From Lunatibacter salilacus (GTDB lineage: Bacteria; Bacteroidota; Bacteroidia; Cytophagales; Cyclobacteriaceae): a stretch of DNA of 64,000 bases. Position numbers and translations under genes: made by a program. The stretch lies in the NCBI RefSeq assembly GCF_009797935.1, contig NZ_VOLC01000001.1, positions 62,001-126,000 on the forward strand. Reading direction: 5' to 3'. The stretch's first letter is position 1. Each line of letters begins with the position of its first letter. The notes beneath the pieces were generated by a model. The model was not told the DNA's origin. It was given only the letters and a program-made list of their open reading frames with translations, and did no database searches. Of the stretch, positions 18,277 through 26,555 are shown in pieces.

Positions 18277-19866
18277 CTACCTTGCGGTGGTTAACGTCGC
18301 AGGAGGAGCAGCCTTAATGGTACTTGATTGTATAAAGGTTCTTCCAAACATATCGGTAGCCCTAACCTCTACGGTATGTGAGCCTTCTTGTAGATTTGCC
18401 GGGATGGCTCCTCTCCAAAGGTGCGTACTGTTGACCGGATTGGAAGGGCGTCGTCCGGGCATCAGTTTATCCGTGGTATCCCACTCCATAACCTGACGTA
18501 CAAATTCCGGGTCGGCGGCATCTATCCAGGTCATGGATTTCCATTCTCCGCTGTTTATGCGATAGTCAACCTTGTCATCTTTAGTCCCCATGTAAAAATT
18601 GACAAAAATGCCAGCTTGGGTTCCTCTGTTGTTGGCTACTATTTTAGGGTGAAAAACGTGCATTTGGTAATCTTTGGGCTTACCCAATACCTGATAATCC
18701 AAAGTATACTTATTTCCATCGACAACAAGCCGGGTATAGCCCTTTGGAGTACCATCCCGCATGGTGGATATCGGCAATCCATTATCATCCAACTGACCAG
18801 AATACCAATCACCATTCGTAGTGCCAGCATTATATTCATGAAATGGTTTAGTCCCTTGCCAACCATCTACAGAGGTATAAAAATTTTGTCGCTGCAAATG
18901 CGTGTGCGCCGAGAAGGCTACTACGTTGGGATACTCCCTAAGCAAGTCAAATAGCCGTTGCCGGTCGCTGTTTCTAAACGAATTTTCATCTTGATGCATT
19001 AATGGAATATGAAGGGCTACGACGACCAGTCTGTCTTTTCCCACATGCTTCAAGTCATTTTCCACAAAGTCCAACTGATCTTTTCTAAAACCTCCCCAAT
19101 ACCCCTGTCCATCTCTTGGATCGGGGAAAAGTATATCATCCAATACGATAACATGGGCCTGGCCAACATTAAACGCATAATTGGCAGGTCCAAAAGTGGC
19201 TTCAAAACTTTCATCACTCAGATTATCGGAAGTAGCATCAAGGTTCATATCGTGGTTCCCCAGCAGATTGTACCAAGACAAATTCATCGCTTTCATGACC
19301 TTGGCATAAGGAAGGTGAAGATCCAATGCATCCCCTACCAAATCCCCTAAAGTAATGCCGAAAGCCATGTTGGTTTCATTCTTTGCTTCCTCCACGACTG
19401 ACCTTCTAAAATACTCCAGCTCGTCCGCTGAATATGGCTGAGAGTCTCCAAAAACCAATGCGGTAAAAGAATCTTTTTCTTCCTTGGGATATAGCGCAAA
19501 ATCCACCGACTTCGGCAATTCACCGGTAGGAGCTACTCCAGGATATTTAAATTCCGGTGATCCCTTAGGCTTGTGCAGGTAATAGTATTGAGGCAAATTG
19601 TTCTCGTCAAGGGGCACCGAATATCCGCTCGGCTTAATCACAAAAAGAGGCGTGTCATCTGTTATAGACAGGGTATATTTTCCCTGATTATTCGTCAATA
19701 CCACATCCAATCCGTTGCTGACGGCAACACCTGGAATTCCCTTTTCCCTCCTTTCTTTTTTTCCGTTGTTGTTGGCATCATGGTAAACATAGCCAGTAGC
19801 TTGTTGTTGTGCCTCTATGGGAAGATAAACCCATAGGAGGCACATGATCAAAAGAATTCGTTTCAT
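18277..19866 (-). CDS. Secreted calcineurin-like phosphoesterase with flanking beta domains
   Basis: 529 residues with a Sec signal (MKRILLIMCLLWVYLPIEAQ). The N-terminal domain is a carboxypeptidase-regulatory/Cna-like beta fold (ATGYVYHDANNNGKKERREKGIPGVAV). The metallophosphatase core has GDSQ near 140, GDLVGD near 173, GNHD near 202, ALHIPLMHQ near 284 and the HTH of SAHTHLQRQ near 320. A C-terminal beta domain follows (KVDYRINSGEWKSM). This three-part order is the MetallophosN/Metallophos/MetallophosC layout common in Bacteroidota. It hydrolyses phosphoesters in the periplasm; the substrate is unknown. It closes the run of genes behind the first SusC/SusD pair. Confidence 0.9.
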   Translation of the reverse strand: MKRILLIMCLLWVYLPIEAQQQATGYVYHDANNNGKKERREKGIPGVAVSNGLDVVLTNNQGKYTLSITDDTPLFVIKPSGYSVPLDENNLPQYYYLHKPKGSPEFKYPGVAPTGELPKSVDFALYPKEEKDSFTALVFGDSQPYSADELEYFRRSVVEEAKNETNMAFGITLGDLVGDALDLHLPYAKVMKAMNLSWYNLLGNHDMNLDATSDNLSDESFEATFGPANYAFNVGQAHVIVLDDILFPDPRDGQGYWGGFRKDQLDFVENDLKHVGKDRLVVVALHIPLMHQDENSFRNSDRQRLFDLLREYPNVVAFSAHTHLQRQNFYTSVDGWQGTKPFHEYNAGTTNGDWYSGQLDDNGLPISTMRDGTPKGYTRLVVDGNKYTLDYQVLGKPKDYQMHVFHPKIVANNRGTQAGIFVNFYMGTKDDKVDYRINSGEWKSMTWIDAADPEFVRQVMEWDTTDKLMPGRRPSNPVNSTHLWRGAIPANLQEGSHTVEVRATDMFGRTFIQSSTIKAAPPATLTTAR

Positions 19867-19949
19867 AAGAATTGAGTGTTGGATTTTGACGCAAATTAGT
19901 CTGACTAGCCCGGATGTAGATAACCCTACTGTTAAGTAATGTTTAAGAT

Positions 19950-21080
19950 TTAATTACCCTCATTAAAGAAAACAGCCAATCCGTCCTTTCCTGCAACTAC
20001 AATATCGAGAAATCCGGAATTGTTTAAGTCTTCAATAGCAAAATAAATGCCGGCTCCCTTTCCTTCTCCAAAAGGCCCATAGCTGATTACGTTTTTTGTA
20101 AACGACTCTCCGTTCCACTTAAAATAATACATGCCCAAATTGTCATGACCTCCCGGATCATTGCCATTGTGCGCACGGTATCTCTTTCCCGTAACCAATT
20201 CCATTTCGCCGTCATTGTCAATATCTACCCATTCAAGGCAATGATACTGTGACTGAAAGGGGTCTATGGGATGCTTTTCAAAAGTTATATTATCTCCATC
20301 CTTCTTTTGTTCATACCAATCCAAGCCATAATCATGTGCCTGCCCTACAATGAAGTCATTCAATCCGTCGCCATTAACATCCTGTACGAGGACAGGTATA
20401 CTGGCGCCCCCCAAATCGAAGTCCTCATGAAGCTTCCAAGTGCCATTTTTCATATCTTCGGGTGCTTCCAGCCAACCATTGGATAGTATAAAGTCTCCCC
20501 GACCATCTCCATTGACATCCCCGAAACCCAAACCATGTCCATGTGTTGGTGCTACCTCAACACGTTCAAATTTCCCAGTAGCTTTTCCGGTATTGTCGCG
20601 GAGAAGCTTATAATAGGCCAGCGGTTTGTTTGGTGTGTTTGGTACGATTTCATCATAACCGTCACCATCCACATCCCAGGCACGAGTCGTTTCCACATTT
20701 CCCGTTTTGGCTATTTCATGGGTAGTCCATGCCTGGTTGTTACCGGGATTTTCCATCCACACCAGCGTTGCGCCAAACCAGCCACCCGTGACATAATCCA
20801 TTTTGCCATCTCCATTAACGTCCATTGGAATTGTGGAAAAATCATCAAAATATTCACCTACCCTATCAAATACGGCGATAAAATGTTTCTTTTTAAAATC
20901 AGGTCCCTGATACCAGTAGCTTCCAGATACAATGTCCAGATGCCCGTCATTGTTGACGTCAAATACGCCTGCTGACTCGGCACTTTCCATAGCGATGAAT
21001 TGCTTTCTAAATGTAACCGGCTTTGGGTTTGCAAATTCTACAAACATTAGCAAGAGAGAACCTATTATTCCTATATACAT
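19950..21080 (-). CDS. Secreted VCBS/FG-GAP repeat beta-propeller protein
   Basis: 376 residues with a signal-like N-terminus (MYIGIIGSLLLMFVEFANP). At least five calcium-loop repeats of the type D-x-N/D-x-D-G-x-x-D follow, for example DVNNDGHLDIV, DVNGDGKMDYV, DVDGDGYDEIV, DVNGDGRGDFI and DVNGDGLNDFI. This is the FG-GAP/VCBS propeller pattern, in which each loop binds Ca2+. No catalytic domain is visible. Such proteins accompany SusCD loci and may bind glycans or assist periplasmic or outer-membrane processing. It lies 47 bases downstream of the hydrolase gene, in the same run. Confidence 0.88.
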   Translation of the reverse strand: MYIGIIGSLLLMFVEFANPKPVTFRKQFIAMESAESAGVFDVNNDGHLDIVSGSYWYQGPDFKKKHFIAVFDRVGEYFDDFSTIPMDVNGDGKMDYVTGGWFGATLVWMENPGNNQAWTTHEIAKTGNVETTRAWDVDGDGYDEIVPNTPNKPLAYYKLLRDNTGKATGKFERVEVAPTHGHGLGFGDVNGDGRGDFILSNGWLEAPEDMKNGTWKLHEDFDLGGASIPVLVQDVNGDGLNDFIVGQAHDYGLDWYEQKKDGDNITFEKHPIDPFQSQYHCLEWVDIDNDGEMELVTGKRYRAHNGNDPGGHDNLGMYYFKWNGESFTKNVISYGPFGEGKGAGIYFAIEDLNNSGFLDIVVAGKDGLAVFFNEGN

Positions 21081-21127
21081 ACTTCAAAGTTTAATATTAA
21101 GAGACCTGTACTTTTGCGTTTTTTTTG

Positions 21128-21931
21128 TTAATTATTTATTAGCCAGTCCCTAACCCGGTTATTAAAATCATCCAGGTTTTCCCAATGAAAGGCGTGACCG
21201 CTATCTGGATAAATATGAATTGTAGAACCGGGAATTGCTGCTGCGACCTCCTCAGTCATCCATTGAGGGGTAAATTCATCCGCTGTCCCACCCACTACGA
21301 AAGTCGGAACGCTGACCCTCTCCAATTGATCCAACACCGAATGGTCGATACAAGCAGCGGCCTGCCCTTCCAAGCCAATCAGAGGTTGGGGATTGGTATC
21401 ATATGCAGCATTTTTTCGGTCCTCAAGCAATCCGGCAAATGCTTCTGGATCATCCCAAGTAGCCTTAGAAAAAATCAACTGCTGTACAAATCTACTGAAC
21501 TCCTCCGGCCTAAAACGTGCCTTGCAGTCAACCATCAATTCAAATATTGCCTTTGTTTTGTTGTCACAGCGTGCCCAAGGACACATTAGCACCATTGATT
21601 TAACCTTTTGGGGGTGGCGAATGGCTAGTTGTTGGGCAATGGTACTTCCCATGGATACCCCAACAACCTTGACGGAAGGAATTCCCAACTCATCCAATAA
21701 GGCCGCACAATCGTCCGCCATCATACCCGTGGAATAGGGCCCCATAGGCTTGTCTGATTGTCCAACTCCGCGGTTGTCAAGCATAATGCATTGGAAATCC
21801 TTCTCCCAGGCAGCTACGTGTTTTTCCCAAACCGATCCCGGTGCTGTAATCCCCATGATCAATAAGAGGGGCTCTCCCTTTCCGCGGGTTTCGTAAAAAA
21901 TATTAATTCCGTTTGCGCTTATTTTCGGCAT
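21128..21931 (-). CDS. Alpha/beta hydrolase
   Basis: 267 residues with the canonical fold. The oxyanion region is LLLIMGITAPGSVWE, a DNRGVGQSDKP strand-loop follows, the nucleophile elbow GVSMGS sits near residue 95, the acid is in GTADEFTP, and the catalytic His is in DSGHAFHWE. No signal peptide is seen. It resembles the 3-oxoadipate enol-lactonase/esterase-type group, but the substrate cannot be assigned. It starts 7 bases after the upstream sugar-isomerase-fold gene, so the two are almost certainly co-translated in the SusCD-linked operon. Confidence 0.9.
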   Translation of the reverse strand: MPKISANGINIFYETRGKGEPLLLIMGITAPGSVWEKHVAAWEKDFQCIMLDNRGVGQSDKPMGPYSTGMMADDCAALLDELGIPSVKVVGVSMGSTIAQQLAIRHPQKVKSMVLMCPWARCDNKTKAIFELMVDCKARFRPEEFSRFVQQLIFSKATWDDPEAFAGLLEDRKNAAYDTNPQPLIGLEGQAAACIDHSVLDQLERVSVPTFVVGGTADEFTPQWMTEEVAAAIPGSTIHIYPDSGHAFHWENLDDFNNRVRDWLINN

Positions 21932-21938
21932 GTTCTAG

Positions 21939-22763
21939 TCATTTAAGCTGATGAATCAATTCTTCCTGTACCCATTTTCCGTCATGGAGAGTCACAAAAT
22001 CGGGATCGTCAAGCGCTTCCTTCCCTTCATCCTCACATATGATCCAGCCGGGAAAATTAATATCCTTTAGCCACTGAGTAATACCTACCAAATCCACTTT
22101 CCCCTTACCCATTAAAGTAAACTCAGGATTACCATCCCAATCTTTGTAATGAACATGATTAATCAGCGATTGATATTCTTTCATTTTCGCCAGTGGATCC
22201 ATACCTGCATTGATGATATGCCCCACGTCGGGACACCAGCCGGTTACGGAAGCGTCAAGGCTTTCCAAGATTACTTTGTAGTCTTCTTCCGTTCGGGTAA
22301 TGGAAGAATGGGGCGAGTTGGGGTGAAAGCTACTGACAACCCCCCGGTCCGCCGCTCTTTTCGATACTTCGTTGACAATGTTCACTAGGCTTTTTCTACG
22401 GCTTTCCAGATCATGTCTGCCTGTGGGAATTTGTACCGTACACAGGACGGAATTTGGAAATTGCTCAAGCATGGTAATGGCATCATTGGCAATCCGTTTT
22501 TCCTCATCCGTTTCCGATGATCCGTTCCAATCCAATGCAAGTGCCACAGCCGCCAGCTCAATATTACGCTGCCTTAGCTTGTCTGCCAACAATTTTGGAT
22601 CGGAAAGTGGACCCATCCATGTAAAAATGGGTTGAATCCCGGTAAAACCGGCCTCGGCTATAATATCAATCATATGAGCCAGCTGACCTTTGTGGGTTTC
22701 GCCGTTGCCACTCATAAACCAGGTATATACTTCAGCTCCAAAGCGGAATGGTAGGTTGGACAT
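21939..22763 (-). CDS. Sugar phosphate isomerase/epimerase-type TIM barrel
   Basis: 274 residues of the xylose-isomerase-like (AP endonuclease 2) fold. Visible landmarks are GFTGIQPIF near residue 38, SFHPNSPHSS, the metal-binding WCPDVGHIINAG, the INHVHYKDW strand and the final GWIICEDEGKEA with its Glu ligand. Metal ligands therefore look complete. No secretion signal is present. A second enzyme of the same fold lies directly upstream with only weak similarity, so the pair may act on consecutive intermediates. With ThuA next to them, processing of an oxidised (3-keto) sugar is a plausible but unproven role. Confidence 0.88.
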   Translation of the reverse strand: MSNLPFRFGAEVYTWFMSGNGETHKGQLAHMIDIIAEAGFTGIQPIFTWMGPLSDPKLLADKLRQRNIELAAVALALDWNGSSETDEEKRIANDAITMLEQFPNSVLCTVQIPTGRHDLESRRKSLVNIVNEVSKRAADRGVVSSFHPNSPHSSITRTEEDYKVILESLDASVTGWCPDVGHIINAGMDPLAKMKEYQSLINHVHYKDWDGNPEFTLMGKGKVDLVGITQWLKDINFPGWIICEDEGKEALDDPDFVTLHDGKWVQEELIHQLK

Positions 22764-22828
22764 GTTTTGAATTGGTTATAAGATTTTATGATTTGGTTAA
22801 AATTGAGTTTTTCCTAAAAAGCGGGTGT

Positions 22829-23683
22829 TTACAAACCGTGTTTTTCACCCATGGCTTTGATGAATTTTAGGCCGTTTTCCGCCATCTCCCATGGTTGGGA
22901 AAACTCCCTCCATACGCCAATTGAATTGGCAAAGTCGGGATCGTTTCGGGTGAATCCTTCTATTGTCAGCCATCCATTATATCCGATTTCAGCCAGTGCG
23001 GAGAAGGTATCGTCAAAGGGTACGTGTCCTGATCCGGGAGTCCCCCGATCATTTTCACTAATATGAACATGCCCTAAGAGCGGCGCTATTTTCCGAATTG
23101 CATCACCCAGTTTTTTTTCTTCGATGTTGGCGTGATGGGTGTCAAACATGGCTCTGACGTTCGAGTGATTGACTTTTTTCAGCAAATGCGTCAATTGGTC
23201 CATCGTATTACACAGGTAGCATTCAAATCGGTTTAATGCCTCCGGGGCAAGGATTATACCTGCCTGCTTGGCATAATCGCCGGCAGCATGTAATACTTCG
23301 GCACTCCGTTCATATTCATCCTCTTCCGGAGCGCGTTTTGCAAAAACCGTAAATGCGGAATGAAAGGGCCCGCAGATCAATTTGGCTCCCAAATCATGTG
23401 ATCGGTCAATGGTCCACTTGATTTTATCCAGCGCCTTTGCCCTGATTTTGGCATCTGGGTCTATCGGATTTTCATCTGCTCCCAATACGAAAACTGTCGT
23501 TGTTTCCAAGCCTAGGCTGCGGGTATGTTCTCCGATCCGCTTATAGGCGGCTTCGTCAGGTGCCCCAACTAAAAACTCCACACCGTCATATCCGATTGTC
23601 TTCAGTCGGTCGATGATCGGTTTCAAATCATCCGACACCGCCGCAGACCAAGCCAATACGTTGAATCCTATTTTATTCTTCAT
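22829..23683 (-). CDS. Sugar phosphate isomerase/epimerase (ketose 3-epimerase-like)
   Basis: 284 residues, again the xylose-isomerase-like TIM barrel. Motifs include GYDGVEFLVG near residue 33, the Glu ligand in ILAPEALNRFE near 150, AMFDTHHANIEE near 190, LGHVHISENDRGTPGSGHVPF near 215 and the last Glu in WLTIEGFTR. This arrangement is like D-tagatose/psicose 3-epimerases and hydroxypyruvate isomerase relatives, with E, D, H, E metal ligands visible. It is cytoplasmic. It sits between a ThuA-like gene 57 bases upstream and the second isomerase-fold gene 65 bases downstream. Confidence 0.9.
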   Translation of the reverse strand: MKNKIGFNVLAWSAAVSDDLKPIIDRLKTIGYDGVEFLVGAPDEAAYKRIGEHTRSLGLETTTVFVLGADENPIDPDAKIRAKALDKIKWTIDRSHDLGAKLICGPFHSAFTVFAKRAPEEDEYERSAEVLHAAGDYAKQAGIILAPEALNRFECYLCNTMDQLTHLLKKVNHSNVRAMFDTHHANIEEKKLGDAIRKIAPLLGHVHISENDRGTPGSGHVPFDDTFSALAEIGYNGWLTIEGFTRNDPDFANSIGVWREFSQPWEMAENGLKFIKAMGEKHGL

Positions 23684-23740
23684 TCTTTACTCAATTTTTT
23701 GGGTAGTTAATTATTTATTCGTTTTAAAGAATCAACGGCA

Positions 23741-24778
23741 TTATTTGAAATCTGACACCTTCATCCCGCGCCGCCAGTTATCAAAACCAAACATGGTGGG
23801 CTTGTATTCTCCCACATAATCCACTTTTGTATTTTCGGTGATTTTATCAGACATATTCAGGCACCAGTAGGCAGCGTTTACGACCAGCTTTCTCAGATCC
23901 TCACTTTCGAGGTCAACGGATGCGCCCATAGTACTTGTAAATACTTTACCTGAATTTCCACTTTCGGCGGTGTACGATTGCACCCAAGCGATAGGCATAA
24001 GTGCCTTTTCCCAATTAACTGGGGTATCCGGTGTCATTCCATGAGTCACTGCTCCATGAATCAACACTTCGGCATTATCTCCCAAATTACGGACAGTGTA
24101 TACATCGGAAGCTACCCAGATATCTTTGATTCCCCTTAGTATGGGGTGCTTATGCTCGGAGGCCAACCCATCGAGCATCGCCCTAGTCCCTTCAACAGCG
24201 TGGTGTCCGTGGTGTGCAACCCAAGTTTCTCCTAGAATTTTCCGCCCAAAACCTTGTTTCCAGTTAGCATCATCACTCATCCAGTGGTATTTTTTATACT
24301 TGCTTTCGTTGTCTTTACCATAATTGAATGCATGGGTAGATGTCCTGAGCCCAATAATTGGTTTTCCTGCCTGGATGTAGTCGTCAATATACTTCATCTG
24401 CTCATCAGGAAGTTCCCTGAACCGCATCAGCATAATTACCAGGTCGGCCTCAGCCACATGCTCCAAGCCGGGAATGTTGGATTTGAAAGTTGGATTGATT
24501 TCATTTTTTTCTGGATCAATCGAAAAAAGCACCGTACAGTCGAATCCATGGTGCTGAGCAAGGATTTTACCCAGCATGGGCAGTCCTTCCTCCGAACGGT
24601 ATTCATCATCTCCGCTGATCAACACGATCTTTTTACCTTTTCCGGGTCCACTGTTGCCTTTAAATTCAAGCCATTTTTCTCCGTGTTGCCCCATACAAAA
24701 GCTCAGGCTGAACAACATCAATAAACCGGTATTTCTCCAGTTTTTAAAGGCAAAAAAGCCATTCATTAGGTTTTTCAT
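23741..24778 (-). CDS. ThuA-domain protein (trehalose-utilisation-like), exported
   Basis: 345 residues with an N-terminal hydrophobic signal (GLLMLFSLSFCMG). The ThuA/GATase-like fold follows: KIVLISGDDEYRSEEGLPMLGKIL, then ADLVIMLMRFRELPDEQM, GKPIIGLRTSTHAF, and the H-rich loop WVAHHGHHAVEG. In the GATase-like fold the nucleophile position is not an obvious Cys here. ThuA proteins take part in disaccharide oxidation pathways in rhizobia, and in Bacteroidota they often sit beside sugar isomerase-fold enzymes, as here. The gene follows the susD terminator, so it may have its own start or depend on read-through. Confidence 0.87.
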   Translation of the reverse strand: MKNLMNGFFAFKNWRNTGLLMLFSLSFCMGQHGEKWLEFKGNSGPGKGKKIVLISGDDEYRSEEGLPMLGKILAQHHGFDCTVLFSIDPEKNEINPTFKSNIPGLEHVAEADLVIMLMRFRELPDEQMKYIDDYIQAGKPIIGLRTSTHAFNYGKDNESKYKKYHWMSDDANWKQGFGRKILGETWVAHHGHHAVEGTRAMLDGLASEHKHPILRGIKDIWVASDVYTVRNLGDNAEVLIHGAVTHGMTPDTPVNWEKALMPIAWVQSYTAESGNSGKVFTSTMGASVDLESEDLRKLVVNAAYWCLNMSDKITENTKVDYVGEYKPTMFGFDNWRRGMKVSDFK

Positions 24779-24865
24779 TATTGAAGGGATTATCGTTTTA
24801 TCTTATTTAAATAAAGGTAAGGATTTGGTTTAGGATTTTTTCCGTAACCCAATACCTTCTTACCT

Positions 24866-24907
24866 AAAAAGGGATATACTGAGCGTTTGAAAACTCAATA
24901 TATCCCA
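24866..24907 (-). terminator. Terminator after the first susD
   Basis: GGGATATACTGAG (24871-24883) pairs with CTCAATATATCCC (24894-24906) with one mismatch and a 10-base loop. Five A at 24866-24870 give the U-tract on the minus strand. It is 120 bases after the susD stop and may only partly stop transcription into the ThuA gene. Confidence 0.75.
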
Positions 24908-25026
24908 TAATTATTAAAATCCATAATCAACGGCAGGGTCAGTTAATCTTTAGACCTCTATCCTCGCAAGGAAAAAATGCCCGGAGACGGCTACAACGGT
25001 ACATTTTCCTGATTAAAATTCGGGTA

Positions 25027-26532
25027 CTAATAACCTGTGTTTTGAGTTAATTTAGTGTTGTTTCTTATTTCGGCAGTTGGAATAGGGAACAACAACTCTC
25101 TGGCGGTAACGGTAGGTCCATAGGAAAACTGATGCCCAACGTAGGGCTCAAATTCGTTAGTTTCCAAATTCAACGCCTGCCTCAACCTAACCATATCAAA
25201 CCAGGTCTTATTTTCATAGCAGAGCTCATGCCATCTTTCTTTGAGCACGGCATCGCGGAACTCATCCTTAGATAAACCTGACAAATCCGGCAATTCAGCT
25301 CTCCTTCTTATAAGATTTACAGCTTGATATGCTTCCGCAGTGGGTCCGGAAGCTTCGTTAATCGCCTCGGCATAGGTTAACAAGACTTCCGCATAACGAT
25401 AAACGGGGAAGTTCATCCCGCTGCTAGTCGTACTTAGTTGTGCTTCCTCATCAAAAAACTTCCATAAATAATAATCTCCCAATGGCATGCTCTCATTTCT
25501 ATTCGTTCTCGTAGTGTACTCTGTATAGAAAAACTGCTTTTCCTGAACCCGCTTGTCTCCTTCTTCAAAGGTCGCAATGAAATCCCTATTGGCAAAGATT
25601 CCACCCGTCTCAGCGTTGTATGCACTTATACCCCTATTGTATGGTAAAATAGCTTGTTGTACAGTATTAGGCAAAATGAATGCAGCATATTGAATCATAA
25701 AGATGTGTTCAACTTGATTTTTCAATTCTACTGTATTCAATCCACTATAGCTTTCGAATAAAGAAAACTGACCGGACTGAATTACTTCATTGGCTTTATT
25801 GGCGGCCAATTGATAATATTCGGAACCTTTTTGCAAGGGATAGCCAGCCATGGTCATGTAAACACTCGACAACATACTCTTCACCGCACCCATTGAAACC
25901 CTTCCGGTAACCTCTTTGAACGGCAATCCTAGTGTCTCAGCAATAGTAAGATCTTCTACAATCTGATTGTAGACAGCATCAACTGTGGACGGCTCCGGAT
26001 ACATTTCAGGCGAAGTAAGGTCGATAACACTGGTAATCAATGGAATTTGACCAAATATCCTGACAAGGTGATAATAATAGTAGGCCCTCAAAAATCGAGC
26101 TTCACCAAGTAGCCTGTTTTTGGCAGCCTGATCCATTTCTATTTCAGGAATCTTTTCGATGGCCAAGTTGGCATTTGCGATTCCCCGATAATAGGTTGTC
26201 CAATACGTCTGGCCGTATCCATTATCAGAGTTGTTAATAAGCGAACGAACAAATAAACTGTTTTGCGCTTGGCCCAGTTCGGTATCTGCCAACCCAGTGG
26301 AAAATTCGATCATCATCCAAGGACCACCACCAAAACCACTCGACATAATTGGAGATAAACCTGCATAGATTGTATTGACGACGCTAGTAGCATGCTCGGG
26401 GCGCGTGAAATAATTTTCAAGCGTGAAGTTAGACTTATCCGTTTCTTCCAGAAAGTCCGAGCAGGACCAACCTGTGACCATTAAAAGGCCAATGATCATT
26501 ATCTTAGATATATTTTTTATGTATTTTTTCAT
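25027..26532 (-). CDS. SusD/RagB-family outer-membrane lipoprotein
   Basis: 501 residues from MKKYIKNISKIM. A lipoprotein signal ends in VTGWSC with Cys22 or so as the lipidation site, followed by SDFLEE. The SusD fold shows the TPR-like region (LLGEARFLRAYYYYHLVRIFGQIPLIT) and the typical C-terminal end VYRYAEVLLTYAEAINE, then LRRRAELP-like and ERWHELCYENKTWFDMVR. It captures a glycan or oligosaccharide at the cell surface for the SusC channel encoded 23 bases upstream. The ligand is not predictable from sequence; downstream enzymes suggest an oxidisable sugar or glycoside. Confidence 0.95.
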   Translation of the reverse strand: MKKYIKNISKIMIIGLLMVTGWSCSDFLEETDKSNFTLENYFTRPEHATSVVNTIYAGLSPIMSSGFGGGPWMMIEFSTGLADTELGQAQNSLFVRSLINNSDNGYGQTYWTTYYRGIANANLAIEKIPEIEMDQAAKNRLLGEARFLRAYYYYHLVRIFGQIPLITSVIDLTSPEMYPEPSTVDAVYNQIVEDLTIAETLGLPFKEVTGRVSMGAVKSMLSSVYMTMAGYPLQKGSEYYQLAANKANEVIQSGQFSLFESYSGLNTVELKNQVEHIFMIQYAAFILPNTVQQAILPYNRGISAYNAETGGIFANRDFIATFEEGDKRVQEKQFFYTEYTTRTNRNESMPLGDYYLWKFFDEEAQLSTTSSGMNFPVYRYAEVLLTYAEAINEASGPTAEAYQAVNLIRRRAELPDLSGLSKDEFRDAVLKERWHELCYENKTWFDMVRLRQALNLETNEFEPYVGHQFSYGPTVTARELLFPIPTAEIRNNTKLTQNTGY

Positions 26533-26555
26533 GTTTTCCAATTTTTCCTTTGTCC

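Noticed and set aside
18421-18954. A 177-codon open frame antisense to the metallophosphoesterase
   Set aside because: It lies wholly inside a gene with all catalytic motifs on the other strand, and its composition is not protein-like.
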